A DNA stretch of 31,088 nucleotides from a virus: positions 1 to 31,088 of the IMG/VR virus record IMGVR_UViG_3300041809_000401. The stretch is one strand, 5' to 3'. Shown piece after piece: positions 4,977 through 11,959 of this stretch (its first letter is position 1; each line of letters starts with the position of its first letter). Position numbers and translations under genes: made by a program. Under the pieces are notes generated by a model. The model was not told the DNA's origin. It was given only the letters and a program-made list of their open reading frames with translations, and searched no databases.

Positions 4977-5210
4977 TTATATCAGTACTGCCGCATAATC
5001 GCCATTAGGTAGGACACCTAGGGCAAATTCAGGAATGTCCATACGAAACCTCTTCTGAAAGGTTCTGTAAGCTAACCTATGAGCCTGATCAAATATCTCC
5101 ATGTCATATTCACGATACTCATATTCAGGTTTGAACCCTTCCGATTGTACGCTAAGTCTATTTCCCTTTGTGTTCGTAGGTCCATGATACTTAATCAATA
5201 GTGCTTTCAT
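4977..5210 (-). CDS. Conserved small phage protein with KYHGPTNTKG motif (77 aa)
   Basis: The N-terminus ALLIKYHGPTNTKGNRLSV is a signature I know from many small uncharacterised phage proteins, where a KYHGPTNT[RK]G segment opens a short domain. The middle is acidic (EYEYREYDMEIF), then a helix (AHRLAYRTFQKRF) and a final strand (GDYAAVLI). AAGGGGG lies 6 nt before the ATG, behind the diverged leader module D. First of four tightly linked genes. The biochemical function of the family is not known to me. Confidence 0.65.
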   Translation of the reverse strand: MKALLIKYHGPTNTKGNRLSVQSEGFKPEYEYREYDMEIFDQAHRLAYRTFQKRFRMDIPEFALGVLPNGDYAAVLI

Positions 5211-5212
5211 GT

Positions 5213-5280
5213 TATTCCCCCTTCGCTCTAGTTCTTATGTACTTATCTTAGCTAATGCTAGTAATGCTTCAGTCCTAGTA
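5213..5280 (-). promoter_or_regulatory. Leader/promoter module, diverged copy D
   Basis: Read leftward: TTACTAG and again TTACTAG 17 bp later, then TAAGATAAGTACATAAGAACTAG and AAGGGGG. It keeps the paired TACTAG boxes, the GATAA block and the ACATAAGAACT leader of copies A-C, but spacing and details differ. It overlaps the end of the 52-aa gene. Confidence 0.45.
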
Positions 5281-5433
5281 ATCATTGAAAGTATCCTTCC
5301 ATATTTCGAAGAGAAAGTCATCTAAATCGAAACCCTGTTCGAGGCACACTTCATACATACGGTCGAACTGACTAGCTATAATGTCGCGTCCGTAGTAATC
5401 AACTAAACTCTGTAATGTCTCTGATACAATCAT
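5275..5433 (-). CDS. Hypothetical acidic protein (52 aa)
   Basis: ATG at 5433, one base after the TAA of the 50-aa gene, with AGAGG 5 nt upstream inside that gene. Acidic and aromatic (FDLDDFLFEIWKDTFNDY), probably two helices. Its end overlaps module D. Unrecognised; typical of small early phage proteins. Confidence 0.55.
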   Translation of the reverse strand: MIVSETLQSLVDYYGRDIIASQFDRMYEVCLEQGFDLDDFLFEIWKDTFNDY

Positions 5434-5434
5434 G

Positions 5435-5587
5435 TTAACCTCTTACTCCTGGCTTAGTGGGGCGTGAAGCCGCAGTGTATACTGAACGCATACGCATTAG
5501 GCGTTGTTCTTCTTCATAGTTCTCAAAGAATTTCTCTTCTATAGTCTTAGAGAATAGTTTCTCGATTGCGCTAAGTACGTTCTTCAT
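5435..5587 (-). CDS. Hypothetical protein (50 aa), first gene of leftward early block
   Basis: First leftward gene after the divergent promoter; its ATG lies 25 bp from the -10 at 5612-5617. The ribosome site is weak (GAGA). A charged helix (AIEKLFSKTIEEKFFENYEE) is followed by a basic, Pro-containing tail. The direct adjacency to the next gene supports coding. Function unknown. Confidence 0.5.
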   Translation of the reverse strand: MKNVLSAIEKLFSKTIEEKFFENYEEEQRLMRMRSVYTAASRPTKPGVRG

Positions 5588-5611
5588 GTTGTTCTCGCTT
5601 TCTATGTATAC

Positions 5612-5640
5612 ATCGTATCATCCGTCTCTGTCTAAGTCAA
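5612..5640 (-). promoter_or_regulatory. Sigma70-like leftward promoter
   Basis: On the minus strand TTGACT (5640-5635), a 17-nt spacer and TACGAT (5617-5612), with TGA directly before the -10 (extended -10). This is the best sigma70-type promoter in the window and faces the micro-gene block, so host polymerase could start it at once on infection. I found no equally good promoter facing right in 5641-5742, although TACTATAAAG near 5690 is a candidate -10. Confidence 0.65.
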
Positions 5641-5742
5641 TCCTTAAATCTATGGATATCGTAAAGGTCTGACGTATCTTACTATAAAGAAGGACACAGT
5701 CACAAAGAAGAGAATACTACATACAGTAAAGGAGCACAGTCC

Positions 5743-6123
5743 ATGTCTAAGTACCCAGCAGTAACACTTAACTTCGAGGACTTCCAAAAGTCCGAAAACA
5801 ACACATTATGTCAAGAAGAGGAGAATACAATGAGTATGTCTACATTAGAGCTTGCTACGCGTTCATTAGCGAACGTACGCCCGCGTCCTTCGAGAGCAAT
5901 CGCACATCTCGCCATATTAGATGAGCCTACTTGGCGCATGATAAATGAGAAGTCTGTCTCTAGAGAGGCGTCACTCACTCAAATGTTTGAGTCTCTTAAA
6001 GAGGACTTTCTAAACGATAACAGAGCATTCTTTCGTGACAATTCACAGTTCTACGCGATGTATCGTCAAGCAGTACGTTTGTTAGGCCTGACTAAGGTCA
6101 CGCGCACTAAGAAGTCTAAGTAA
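5743..6123 (+). CDS. Hypothetical protein (126 aa), first rightward gene
   Basis: ATG at 5743 with AAAGGAG 8 nt upstream. A second ATG at 5830 (MSMSTLEL) has GAGGAG upstream and may be an alternative start, giving 97 aa. The C-terminal part is helical and charged (FESLKEDFLNDNRAFF, MYRQAVRLLGL) and ends in a basic tail (KVTRTKKSK). No domain is recognised. It is set apart from the replication genes by its own terminator, so it may be an immediate-early gene transcribed separately. Confidence 0.6.
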   Translation: MSKYPAVTLNFEDFQKSENNTLCQEEENTMSMSTLELATRSLANVRPRPSRAIAHLAILDEPTWRMINEKSVSREASLTQMFESLKEDFLNDNRAFFRDNSQFYAMYRQAVRLLGLTKVTRTKKSK

Positions 6124-6141
6124 CCGTTTCTGCCTAAATGC

Positions 6142-6169
6142 AAGGGGGCGATTTCATCGTCCCCTTTTT
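6142..6169 (+). terminator. Intrinsic terminator after first rightward gene
   Basis: GGGGGCGA, a short TTTCA loop and TCGTCCCC form a stable stem followed by five T. It separates the 126-aa gene from the thioredoxin-like gene 17 bp further on, so the following operon needs read-through or another promoter. Confidence 0.8.
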
Positions 6170-6185
6170 CTTCCCTGGAGCAAAA

Positions 6186-6488
6186 ATGAAACCAGAACCC
6201 GTCCAAAAGCTTAAGCCCACTATCAAATTCTTCTTCGCAGGTTGGTGCGGTCCAAGCCAAGCCTTCAGAATCGTTTTAAACCGCGCTCTAGAGTCCTACA
6301 GCGATATTTACATGCCTGTGGAGTACATAGACACGGACCAAGCCGAAGAATCAACCTTGAGGCGCTGGAAGGTCGATGGGGTGCCTACGACCATAATCGT
6401 GTCCGGTGCCGGTCGAGAACTGGCGAGATTAGTGGGCTACAACAAAGAAGAATATACCCTTAACTTTTTACGAAGAGGAGCACAGTAA
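6186..6488 (+). CDS. Thioredoxin-like protein with single active-site Cys (WCGPS)
   Basis: A 100-aa thioredoxin fold: IKFFFAGWCGPSQAF (strand, active site, helix), EYIDTD, then the cis-Pro loop DGVPTTIIV. The active site is WCGPS, so the second Cys of the usual WCGPC is replaced by Ser. It cannot reduce disulfides by the normal dithiol cycle, but could form mixed disulfides or act structurally. Start at 6186 because CTGGAG stands 5 nt upstream; an earlier ATG at 6138 would lie before the terminator hairpin. Directly precedes the prim-pol gene by one base. Possible roles are electron donation to the phage ribonucleotide reductase or, as host thioredoxin does for T7 polymerase, binding a polymerase; both are inferences. 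Confidence 0.85.
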   Translation: MKPEPVQKLKPTIKFFFAGWCGPSQAFRIVLNRALESYSDIYMPVEYIDTDQAEESTLRRWKVDGVPTTIIVSGAGRELARLVGYNKEEYTLNFLRRGAQ

Positions 6489-6489
6489 A

Positions 6490-8136
6490 ATGAGATTTGT
6501 CAAACTAAAACCTAATTCCAAAGTACCTGCCACAATGCACGGTCATCATGACTCAACAGATATACAACCTATAGGCAACTATGGCATAGTGCTAGATGGT
6601 GAGTATGTAGTATTTGACTTAGACTGCGACCATTATGAAAGAGACTATTTAGAGAGGAGGTTGCCTGTAACTTGGTCGCAAAAGACTTCACGCATTGATG
6701 CAGTAGGTATGCATTATCTTTATAAGATACCTAAAGGGTATAAAGGGACAAACACAATCATTAAGGCAAAAGATGGTACAAGAATCGCCGATGTGAAGTT
6801 TAACGGCTACATTGTAGGACCTGGGTCAATCGTCGATGATAGGCCCTACACGGTGATTCAACGATGCGTACCCACCGAGATACCCTTAGAGGTCTTAGAC
6901 CGTCTCCTTGGGCCTGCTAAGGCCCTTAAAACGCATTCTAAGACTAAGGATGAGTTTGATGTCATGCCGGACGGTCAAAGAGACAACAGTCTCCACAAGA
7001 TCGGCTCAACCCTTCGAGGCATAGGCTACTCAGAAAAGGGAATAGCCGAAGGTCTAGCCTCCTTGGTCAATTCTGGTCTAGTGGAACAGCCTGAAGGACG
7101 CGAAGTAGAAGCAGAAGACATAAAACGATTGGCTCATTCTTGCGTGGGCTACGCTACGGAGATAGAACCGACATTCACAATCAAAGAAACAACATGGAAG
7201 AATGCTAATGACTTACCTGAGAATCAACCTAACATAGAATGGATACTTTACAGATTCATACCACAGTACAAGTTGACTTTTCAATATGGCAAAGGAGGCA
7301 TAGGTAAAAGTTCATGGATACCTTGGCTAGTGGGTAAACTTCTCAAAGAGGGTCTGAAAGTCGGCTTTAGTGCAACAGAAGAAACTTTTGCACGTTTCAG
7401 TAATGCAGTCCGACTAAGTACACCCGACTTCACTAAAACTCTATTTAACAATTTGTATGACTTGGACAATGATTGGATGTTTCCAAGAGATGCGAACAAA
7501 CTAGCTGAAGGATTGGACAAGTGTCCTTTAGACTTTATTTACTTTGATTCTATCTATGATATCTTTGATCCTAAAGGAGCAGGCATATTTACTAACACAA
7601 GACAATGCTTGAAGCCTTTGTCGATTATAGCTCAAGAAAAGAAAGTAACCATACTAGGTACTTTTCATGAGAACAAGTCTGGCACATTTAACGGATCAAA
7701 AGAAATGGAGAGTATACCTAGGTCATTGATACATGCAACAGAAGAAGAAGGGAAATTAAGACTCCATGTAGAGAAGTCTAACAACAAGAAACCTGAACAT
7801 GACTTACTGTCTGTAGGTGATTGGGCTCTTGAAACGAATCCTGACGGCTCAATAGTACAGGAGAAGAACGAATCCGGTATCTGGACTAACAGTGAAATCT
7901 TCATAGTGCAAGGATTTAGCAAGATTGAAGAAGATTCTAAAGAAGAAGACTCCTCATCTGGTATGATACCTATATCAAGTCTAGCTCCTAATACCTCAGA
8001 TGATGAAGCTTACTGGAAAGTTTACATGTGTAAGAAGGATAACCCTACTTGGGGATGGTCTAAGATATCTGAGGAAACAGGTCTAACAAGAGATGTAGTA
8101 AAATTTAGACTTAAGAAGATGGGAAAAGACGAGTAA
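6490..8136 (+). CDS. Primase-polymerase fused to RecA-like helicase/ATPase
   Basis: The N-terminal half is a bifunctional primase/polymerase (AEP) domain: catalytic VFDLDCD (Asp43, Asp45), GMHYLYKIP with His75, and IADVKFNGYIVGPGS (99-113), the usual DxK...GYIV.PPS segment. A PriCT-like region follows (DGQRDNSLHKIGSTLRGIGY, 161-180). The C-terminal half has a Walker A, GKGGIGKS (267-274), and a Walker B, LDFIYFDS (347-354), as in RepA/AAA_25-type hexameric helicases. A winged-helix-like end (SKISEETGLTRDVVKFRL) may bind DNA. At 548 aa it is a complete replicative primase-helicase. The start lies one base after the thioredoxin gene, with GAGGAG 7-8 nt before it. The dyad-rich gap downstream may be its origin. 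Confidence 0.88.
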   Translation: MRFVKLKPNSKVPATMHGHHDSTDIQPIGNYGIVLDGEYVVFDLDCDHYERDYLERRLPVTWSQKTSRIDAVGMHYLYKIPKGYKGTNTIIKAKDGTRIADVKFNGYIVGPGSIVDDRPYTVIQRCVPTEIPLEVLDRLLGPAKALKTHSKTKDEFDVMPDGQRDNSLHKIGSTLRGIGYSEKGIAEGLASLVNSGLVEQPEGREVEAEDIKRLAHSCVGYATEIEPTFTIKETTWKNANDLPENQPNIEWILYRFIPQYKLTFQYGKGGIGKSSWIPWLVGKLLKEGLKVGFSATEETFARFSNAVRLSTPDFTKTLFNNLYDLDNDWMFPRDANKLAEGLDKCPLDFIYFDSIYDIFDPKGAGIFTNTRQCLKPLSIIAQEKKVTILGTFHENKSGTFNGSKEMESIPRSLIHATEEEGKLRLHVEKSNNKKPEHDLLSVGDWALETNPDGSIVQEKNESGIWTNSEIFIVQGFSKIEEDSKEEDSSSGMIPISSLAPNTSDDEAYWKVYMCKKDNPTWGWSKISEETGLTRDVVKFRLKKMGKDE

Positions 8137-8145
8137 AATCAATAG

Positions 8146-8190
8146 TGGAGGTTGGAGTATTTCTTTATTTATATAGGGGGGTAACCTCCA
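8146..8190. repeat. Dyad element 1 with TATAGGGG
   Basis: Perfect 8-bp arms TGGAGGTT (8146-8153) and AACCTCCA (8183-8190) enclose a T-rich stretch and TATAGGGGGG starting 18-19 nt after the left arm. It shares its plan, but not its arm sequence, with the element at 8238-8295. Confidence 0.6.
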
Positions 8191-8237
8191 TCCATCCAAA
8201 CATATGTTCGATAAGAAAAGATGAGTAAGTAATGAAC

Positions 8238-8295
8238 TGAACCCTGAACCTCTATCTTATTTTGTATAGTATAGGGGTCCAGGGTTCAGGGTTCA
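8238..8295. repeat. Dyad element 2 with TATAGGGG
   Basis: Perfect 13-bp arms TGAACCCTGAACC (8238-8250) and GGTTCAGGGTTCA (8283-8295) enclose TCTATCTTATTTTG and TATAGGGG, which starts 19 nt after the left arm. The arm itself holds a TGAACCC repeat. It ends 23 bp before the SNF2-type helicase start codon. Possible origin, promoter or leader RNA structure. Confidence 0.65.
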
Positions 8296-8318
8296 CCCCC
8301 TCGTGAAAGGGCCAAAAA

Positions 8319-9668
8319 ATGACCGAACTTCGCCCGTGGCAGGCCCAGGAACTCGCTGACCACTTCAACACTCCCAAACGTGCGCTCTTCGCCCAGCCCA
8401 GACTTGGCAAGACGCGTATGGCGATTGAGTACCTCAAGGCATGGCGACCGTCGTCCTGCCTGATAACGGCACCTAAGATAGTCTGCCCGTTCTGGGTAGC
8501 TGAAGCCAAGGAACAGGGCCTCACCGTGCTAGACGGGTTCTCGGGGACGATCAGAGACACTGTAATGCTTTTAAAGGCCCATCCTGAGGCCGTGGTAGTG
8601 ATTAACGATGACCGCCTACATGATGTGACCCAGCAGCTCCCAAAGTATCAGCCCGAGGCTCTAATCGCAGATGAGAGCCATCGCTTCAAGGCCATCTCAT
8701 CCCTCCGAGGTCGGGCCTTCCGCAAGCTTGGCCGTAAAGCACATTATGTTCGCATACTCACCGGAACGCCTACCCTTAACAATTATGGTAACCTATGGGG
8801 ACAGATGTCCGGCCTAGATACAGAAGAGTGGTTCTCATCCTATCAAAAGTTTAAGAACCGTTACCTGATAACTGATATGATGTTCGCTAGTAAGATTCTT
8901 GGTTACAGGAACCTACCAGAGCTTGAGGGCAAACTCAAGAAATGGTCTACGATAGTCAAACGTGAAGAAGTCTTCGGACCCGACACTTGGCAGTATGTCG
9001 AGAGAAAAGTATTTCTACCTCTTAAGGCTATGAATATGTATGGAAAGTTGGCGAAGGAATGGATAGCGGAGATAAACGGACAGACGATCAACGGAACTCA
9101 TTGTTTGACAAGATTCTTAAGATTCCAACAGATTACTTCGGGATTTGTAGGTACAGAGAATGGCAAGACTTTAGTTCATACAGCGAAGATAGACGCAGTA
9201 TGCGAGGACCTCGAGGAGATAATAGAATGCGGAGAGAAGGCTGTGATCTTTTGTCGCTACACTTGGGAAGTCGAGACTTACAAGAAAGAGATTGAGGAAC
9301 GCCTAAAATGCAAAGTGACAGAGATTCAAGGGTCAACGAACATAAAGGACAGGGAGGCCGCGATTCAGTCCATGAACCACGACCCATGTGCTCAGGTATG
9401 CGTTGTTCAAATCCAAGCAGCGTCCATGGGGATAAGTCTAGCTGGTGCCACGCATGCGATGTTCACTTCAGAGACTTTCTCCTATGCAGAGCAGCAGCAG
9501 GCAAGAGACAGAGTCTACGCACCAGGGGAACGCAAGTGTGTAACACACTACCGCGTCCCGAACACAATTGATATGTATATCGCAAAGACTTTAGAACTTA
9601 AGAAGTCCCTTGGTGATTCAATTCAGAATCAAAAGCTAGAAGAAATACTCTTTGGAGGAAACAGATAA
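8319..9668 (+). CDS. SNF2-type superfamily 2 DNA helicase
   Basis: All main SF2 motifs are visible in 449 aa: Q-motif-like LRPWQAQ (4-10), Walker A PRLGKT (27-32), motif Ia ITAPKIV, motif II DESH (118-121), motif III LTGTPT, and in the second RecA domain VIFCRYTWE, a QAASMGISLAGA segment (motif V), and QQQARDRVYAPGE (motif VI with two Arg). The YAPGE ending and DESH box match SNF2/phage UvsW-like translocases. Likely unwinds or remodels branched DNA during replication or recombination. AAAGGG lies 7 nt before the ATG. GC content and codon choice are noticeably higher in the first 400 bp than later in the gene. Confidence 0.88.
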   Translation: MTELRPWQAQELADHFNTPKRALFAQPRLGKTRMAIEYLKAWRPSSCLITAPKIVCPFWVAEAKEQGLTVLDGFSGTIRDTVMLLKAHPEAVVVINDDRLHDVTQQLPKYQPEALIADESHRFKAISSLRGRAFRKLGRKAHYVRILTGTPTLNNYGNLWGQMSGLDTEEWFSSYQKFKNRYLITDMMFASKILGYRNLPELEGKLKKWSTIVKREEVFGPDTWQYVERKVFLPLKAMNMYGKLAKEWIAEINGQTINGTHCLTRFLRFQQITSGFVGTENGKTLVHTAKIDAVCEDLEEIIECGEKAVIFCRYTWEVETYKKEIEERLKCKVTEIQGSTNIKDREAAIQSMNHDPCAQVCVVQIQAASMGISLAGATHAMFTSETFSYAEQQQARDRVYAPGERKCVTHYRVPNTIDMYIAKTLELKKSLGDSIQNQKLEEILFGGNR

Positions 9669-9742
9669 TGTTTGTCTTACAGATACTCGTAACGCTCATG
9701 CTCGCCATGTTCCTATACATAACATGGGCAGTACCTAGATAA
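9668..9742 (+). CDS. 24-aa single-span membrane peptide
   Basis: A tiny frame exactly fills the space between the helicase and the polymerase. Its ATG overlaps the helicase stop (TAATG) and its TAA directly abuts the polymerase ATG. GGAGG lies 10 nt before the start. The product (MFVLQILVTLMLAMFLYITW plus AVPR) is one hydrophobic helix with a short polar end. The precise tiling suggests translation; it may also serve to couple polymerase translation to helicase translation. A membrane anchor or regulatory peptide is conceivable; no family is known to me. Confidence 0.55.
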   Translation: MFVLQILVTLMLAMFLYITWAVPR

Positions 9743-11959
9743 ATGAAAACTTGTAACTTATGCCCATTATCGTTAGGTTGCCTGTCCCCTGTACTACAAA
9801 CCAAAGTCCAAGAATGTGAGGTTCTCATTGTTTGTGATAAACCAGACTCTAAAGCAGACTTTGCGGGTGCACCGTTCGCAGGTCCTTTGGGGAGACTTAT
9901 GCGAAGTCTCACGGATAAGGCTAACCTTGGTGCCTACCAGTCTGTTTACGCAGTCAAGTGTGCGATACCTGGCCGTGGTCAAACACTGCCTATCGCTTCC
10001 GTTGACGCGTGTCGTTCCTACCTCAAGGAAGAGATTGCTCATATTAGACCTAAGTACATTCTCTGTATGGGGGATGTCGCGTTACGCTCAGTTACCAAAA
10101 AGTCGGGAATACGGAATAATAGGGGAAATCAGCTTTCAGCTATACCTGAACTAGAAACGGATGCACATGTTTACTGTACCTACTCACTGGAGTACCTTTC
10201 TGAAAATTCGAATCTGGAAAGGACAGTGGTTGCAGATATCGGTCGTTGCAAGCAGGCTAAACTTGACACAGGAGTCCCATGGAAAATATGGGAAGGAGAA
10301 GAAATAGATGGTGATATACTTGCCTACGATATCGAGACAGTGGATAAGGAGGGGAACTTTACCGACTTCGCAACTAGTATTGCCATTTCAAACAAAGAAA
10401 TGTGCTATGTCAGTCTTGACATACAAGGCATATGTGAAAAATCACCTGGGCTGGTACAAGCTGTGGGCCATAACTCATTTCATTTCGATGGACCGATACT
10501 TCGGAAACAAGGCATTAGAGTTAGAGATTTCCATGATACCATGTATATGGCGTTTTTCATGGATGAGACTCAGCCTAGAGGTCTTGAAGCACTAGCAGTA
10601 AAGTATCTCGGTGTGCCGGGATGGAAAGAAGCCTTTCATGCCAAACTCGGATCAGACGAATTCTACTTCTATAACGCCAGAGACGCTTGGTACACCATGC
10701 AGCTTTTTAAACTCTTTAAAAGAGAACTTTCCAGAGATAAGCGATTCTTTCTCCTTGAAACTCTCATTTACCCTGTACGAAACATTTTTGACTCCATGTC
10801 CCTGCATGGTGTGTTCCTTAGTAAAGACTCAATACTTGAAACAAAAAAAGAAGTAGTTGCACAACTAGAGAGCCATTCCTTCGAAATCAACCCAAACTCC
10901 ACCAAACAAGTAGCCGCCAAATTGGACGAGCTAGGAATGTGGTACCCCCTCACCGAGAAGGGGCAGCCACACGTCTCTAAGGACATCTTAGAGGCTTACA
11001 GACACAATACACCCTTCGTTGCAGAGCTGCTGGAGTACAGGGAGCAGGCCAAGCAGCTCTCGACCTACATCAAGCCATATGAGAAGCTAGCCAACGAAGG
11101 GGACGGTCGGGCGCACCCGCAGTACAAAATGGTCTCAGTCGAGACAGGCCGTACTTCAGCGACCAAGCCGAACGTACAGAATCTTGACCGTAAGCTCAAG
11201 AAATTCTTCACCGCTCCGCCAGGGAAAGTGTTACTATCGGTAGACTACTCGGCGATAGAATTTCGAGTAGCGGCCTGGCTGGTCCAGGAGAGAGGCATCC
11301 TTGACAGGTTCGACAAAGATCCTAAGTGGGATCCTCACCGATACTTTGCAAGTGTGTTCTATGAAATAGAAGAATCCAAGGTTACGAAGGAACAAAGACA
11401 AATAGCAAAAAGTGGCAACTTCTCACAATTATATTGCGGCAACGGATTTACACTGTGGGAGTATGCTAAGAAGCAAGGGGTAGAACTGAACCTATCACTA
11501 TGCGAACGAGTACACGAGAAATGGCACAACACTTTTCCAGGATTTGAAAGATACTATGTTGAACGTAAACGAGAGATACTACAGACAGGGAAGATTGCGT
11601 GTCCCACGGGCTTTATTAGACACTTCGGAGATCCAGAGCTTATTCGACAGAATTATGGCCAAAAGTTCTTCGGGAAACTACGTCAAGCCGTCAACGTGCC
11701 AGTACAAAACCTGGCGGCACACATCGCGTTCTTAGCTATGAAACGTCTAGTCGAGTTCTGCTTCCCAATGGTGCTCTTCATACATGACTCCATAGGCTTC
11801 GAGATTGACGATGACTACGCCCTAGCCAGCAAGGTCAAGCACATTGAAAAAGTAATGTGCGAATGGCCCGTGAAGGCCCTCAAAGAGGAATACAACGTGA
11901 ACCTAACTGTCCCCCTTATGGTAGAAAGCGAAATAAAAAGAAATGAGTGTGATAGATGA
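9743..11959 (+). CDS. polA: DNA polymerase I family with 3'-5' exonuclease and N-terminal UDG-like Fe-S domain
   Basis: Three parts in 738 aa. Residues 1-180 resemble family 4 uracil-DNA glycosylase: Cys4-x2-Cys7 with Cys73 and Cys90 have the spacing of the 4Fe-4S ligands, APFAGPLGRLM (43-53) fits, but the catalytic GEAPG motif is CDKPD, so glycosylase activity is doubtful. Residues 190-330 are a DnaQ-type exonuclease (DIET 196-199, HNSFHFD 243-249, YNARDAW 310-316). The rest is a family A polymerase: motif A SVDYSAIEFR (Asp501), motif B RQIAKSGNF (552-560) followed by YCG instead of YG, motif C FIHDSIGFE (Asp682) with Ser replacing the usual Glu of HDE. SPO1-type phage polymerases are a known precedent for the UDG-like fusion. 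It is the replicative polymerase. Its end overlaps the PhoH gene by four bases. Confidence 0.9.
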   Translation: MKTCNLCPLSLGCLSPVLQTKVQECEVLIVCDKPDSKADFAGAPFAGPLGRLMRSLTDKANLGAYQSVYAVKCAIPGRGQTLPIASVDACRSYLKEEIAHIRPKYILCMGDVALRSVTKKSGIRNNRGNQLSAIPELETDAHVYCTYSLEYLSENSNLERTVVADIGRCKQAKLDTGVPWKIWEGEEIDGDILAYDIETVDKEGNFTDFATSIAISNKEMCYVSLDIQGICEKSPGLVQAVGHNSFHFDGPILRKQGIRVRDFHDTMYMAFFMDETQPRGLEALAVKYLGVPGWKEAFHAKLGSDEFYFYNARDAWYTMQLFKLFKRELSRDKRFFLLETLIYPVRNIFDSMSLHGVFLSKDSILETKKEVVAQLESHSFEINPNSTKQVAAKLDELGMWYPLTEKGQPHVSKDILEAYRHNTPFVAELLEYREQAKQLSTYIKPYEKLANEGDGRAHPQYKMVSVETGRTSATKPNVQNLDRKLKKFFTAPPGKVLLSVDYSAIEFRVAAWLVQERGILDRFDKDPKWDPHRYFASVFYEIEESKVTKEQRQIAKSGNFSQLYCGNGFTLWEYAKKQGVELNLSLCERVHEKWHNTFPGFERYYVERKREILQTGKIACPTGFIRHFGDPELIRQNYGQKFFGKLRQAVNVPVQNLAAHIAFLAMKRLVEFCFPMVLFIHDSIGFEIDDDYALASKVKHIEKVMCEWPVKALKEEYNVNLTVPLMVESEIKRNECDR

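Noticed and set aside
6138-6185. Upstream extension of the thioredoxin-like gene
   Set aside because: It would encode the terminator hairpin (GGDFIVPFFF); the ATG at 6186 has a proper ribosome site and starts the domain.
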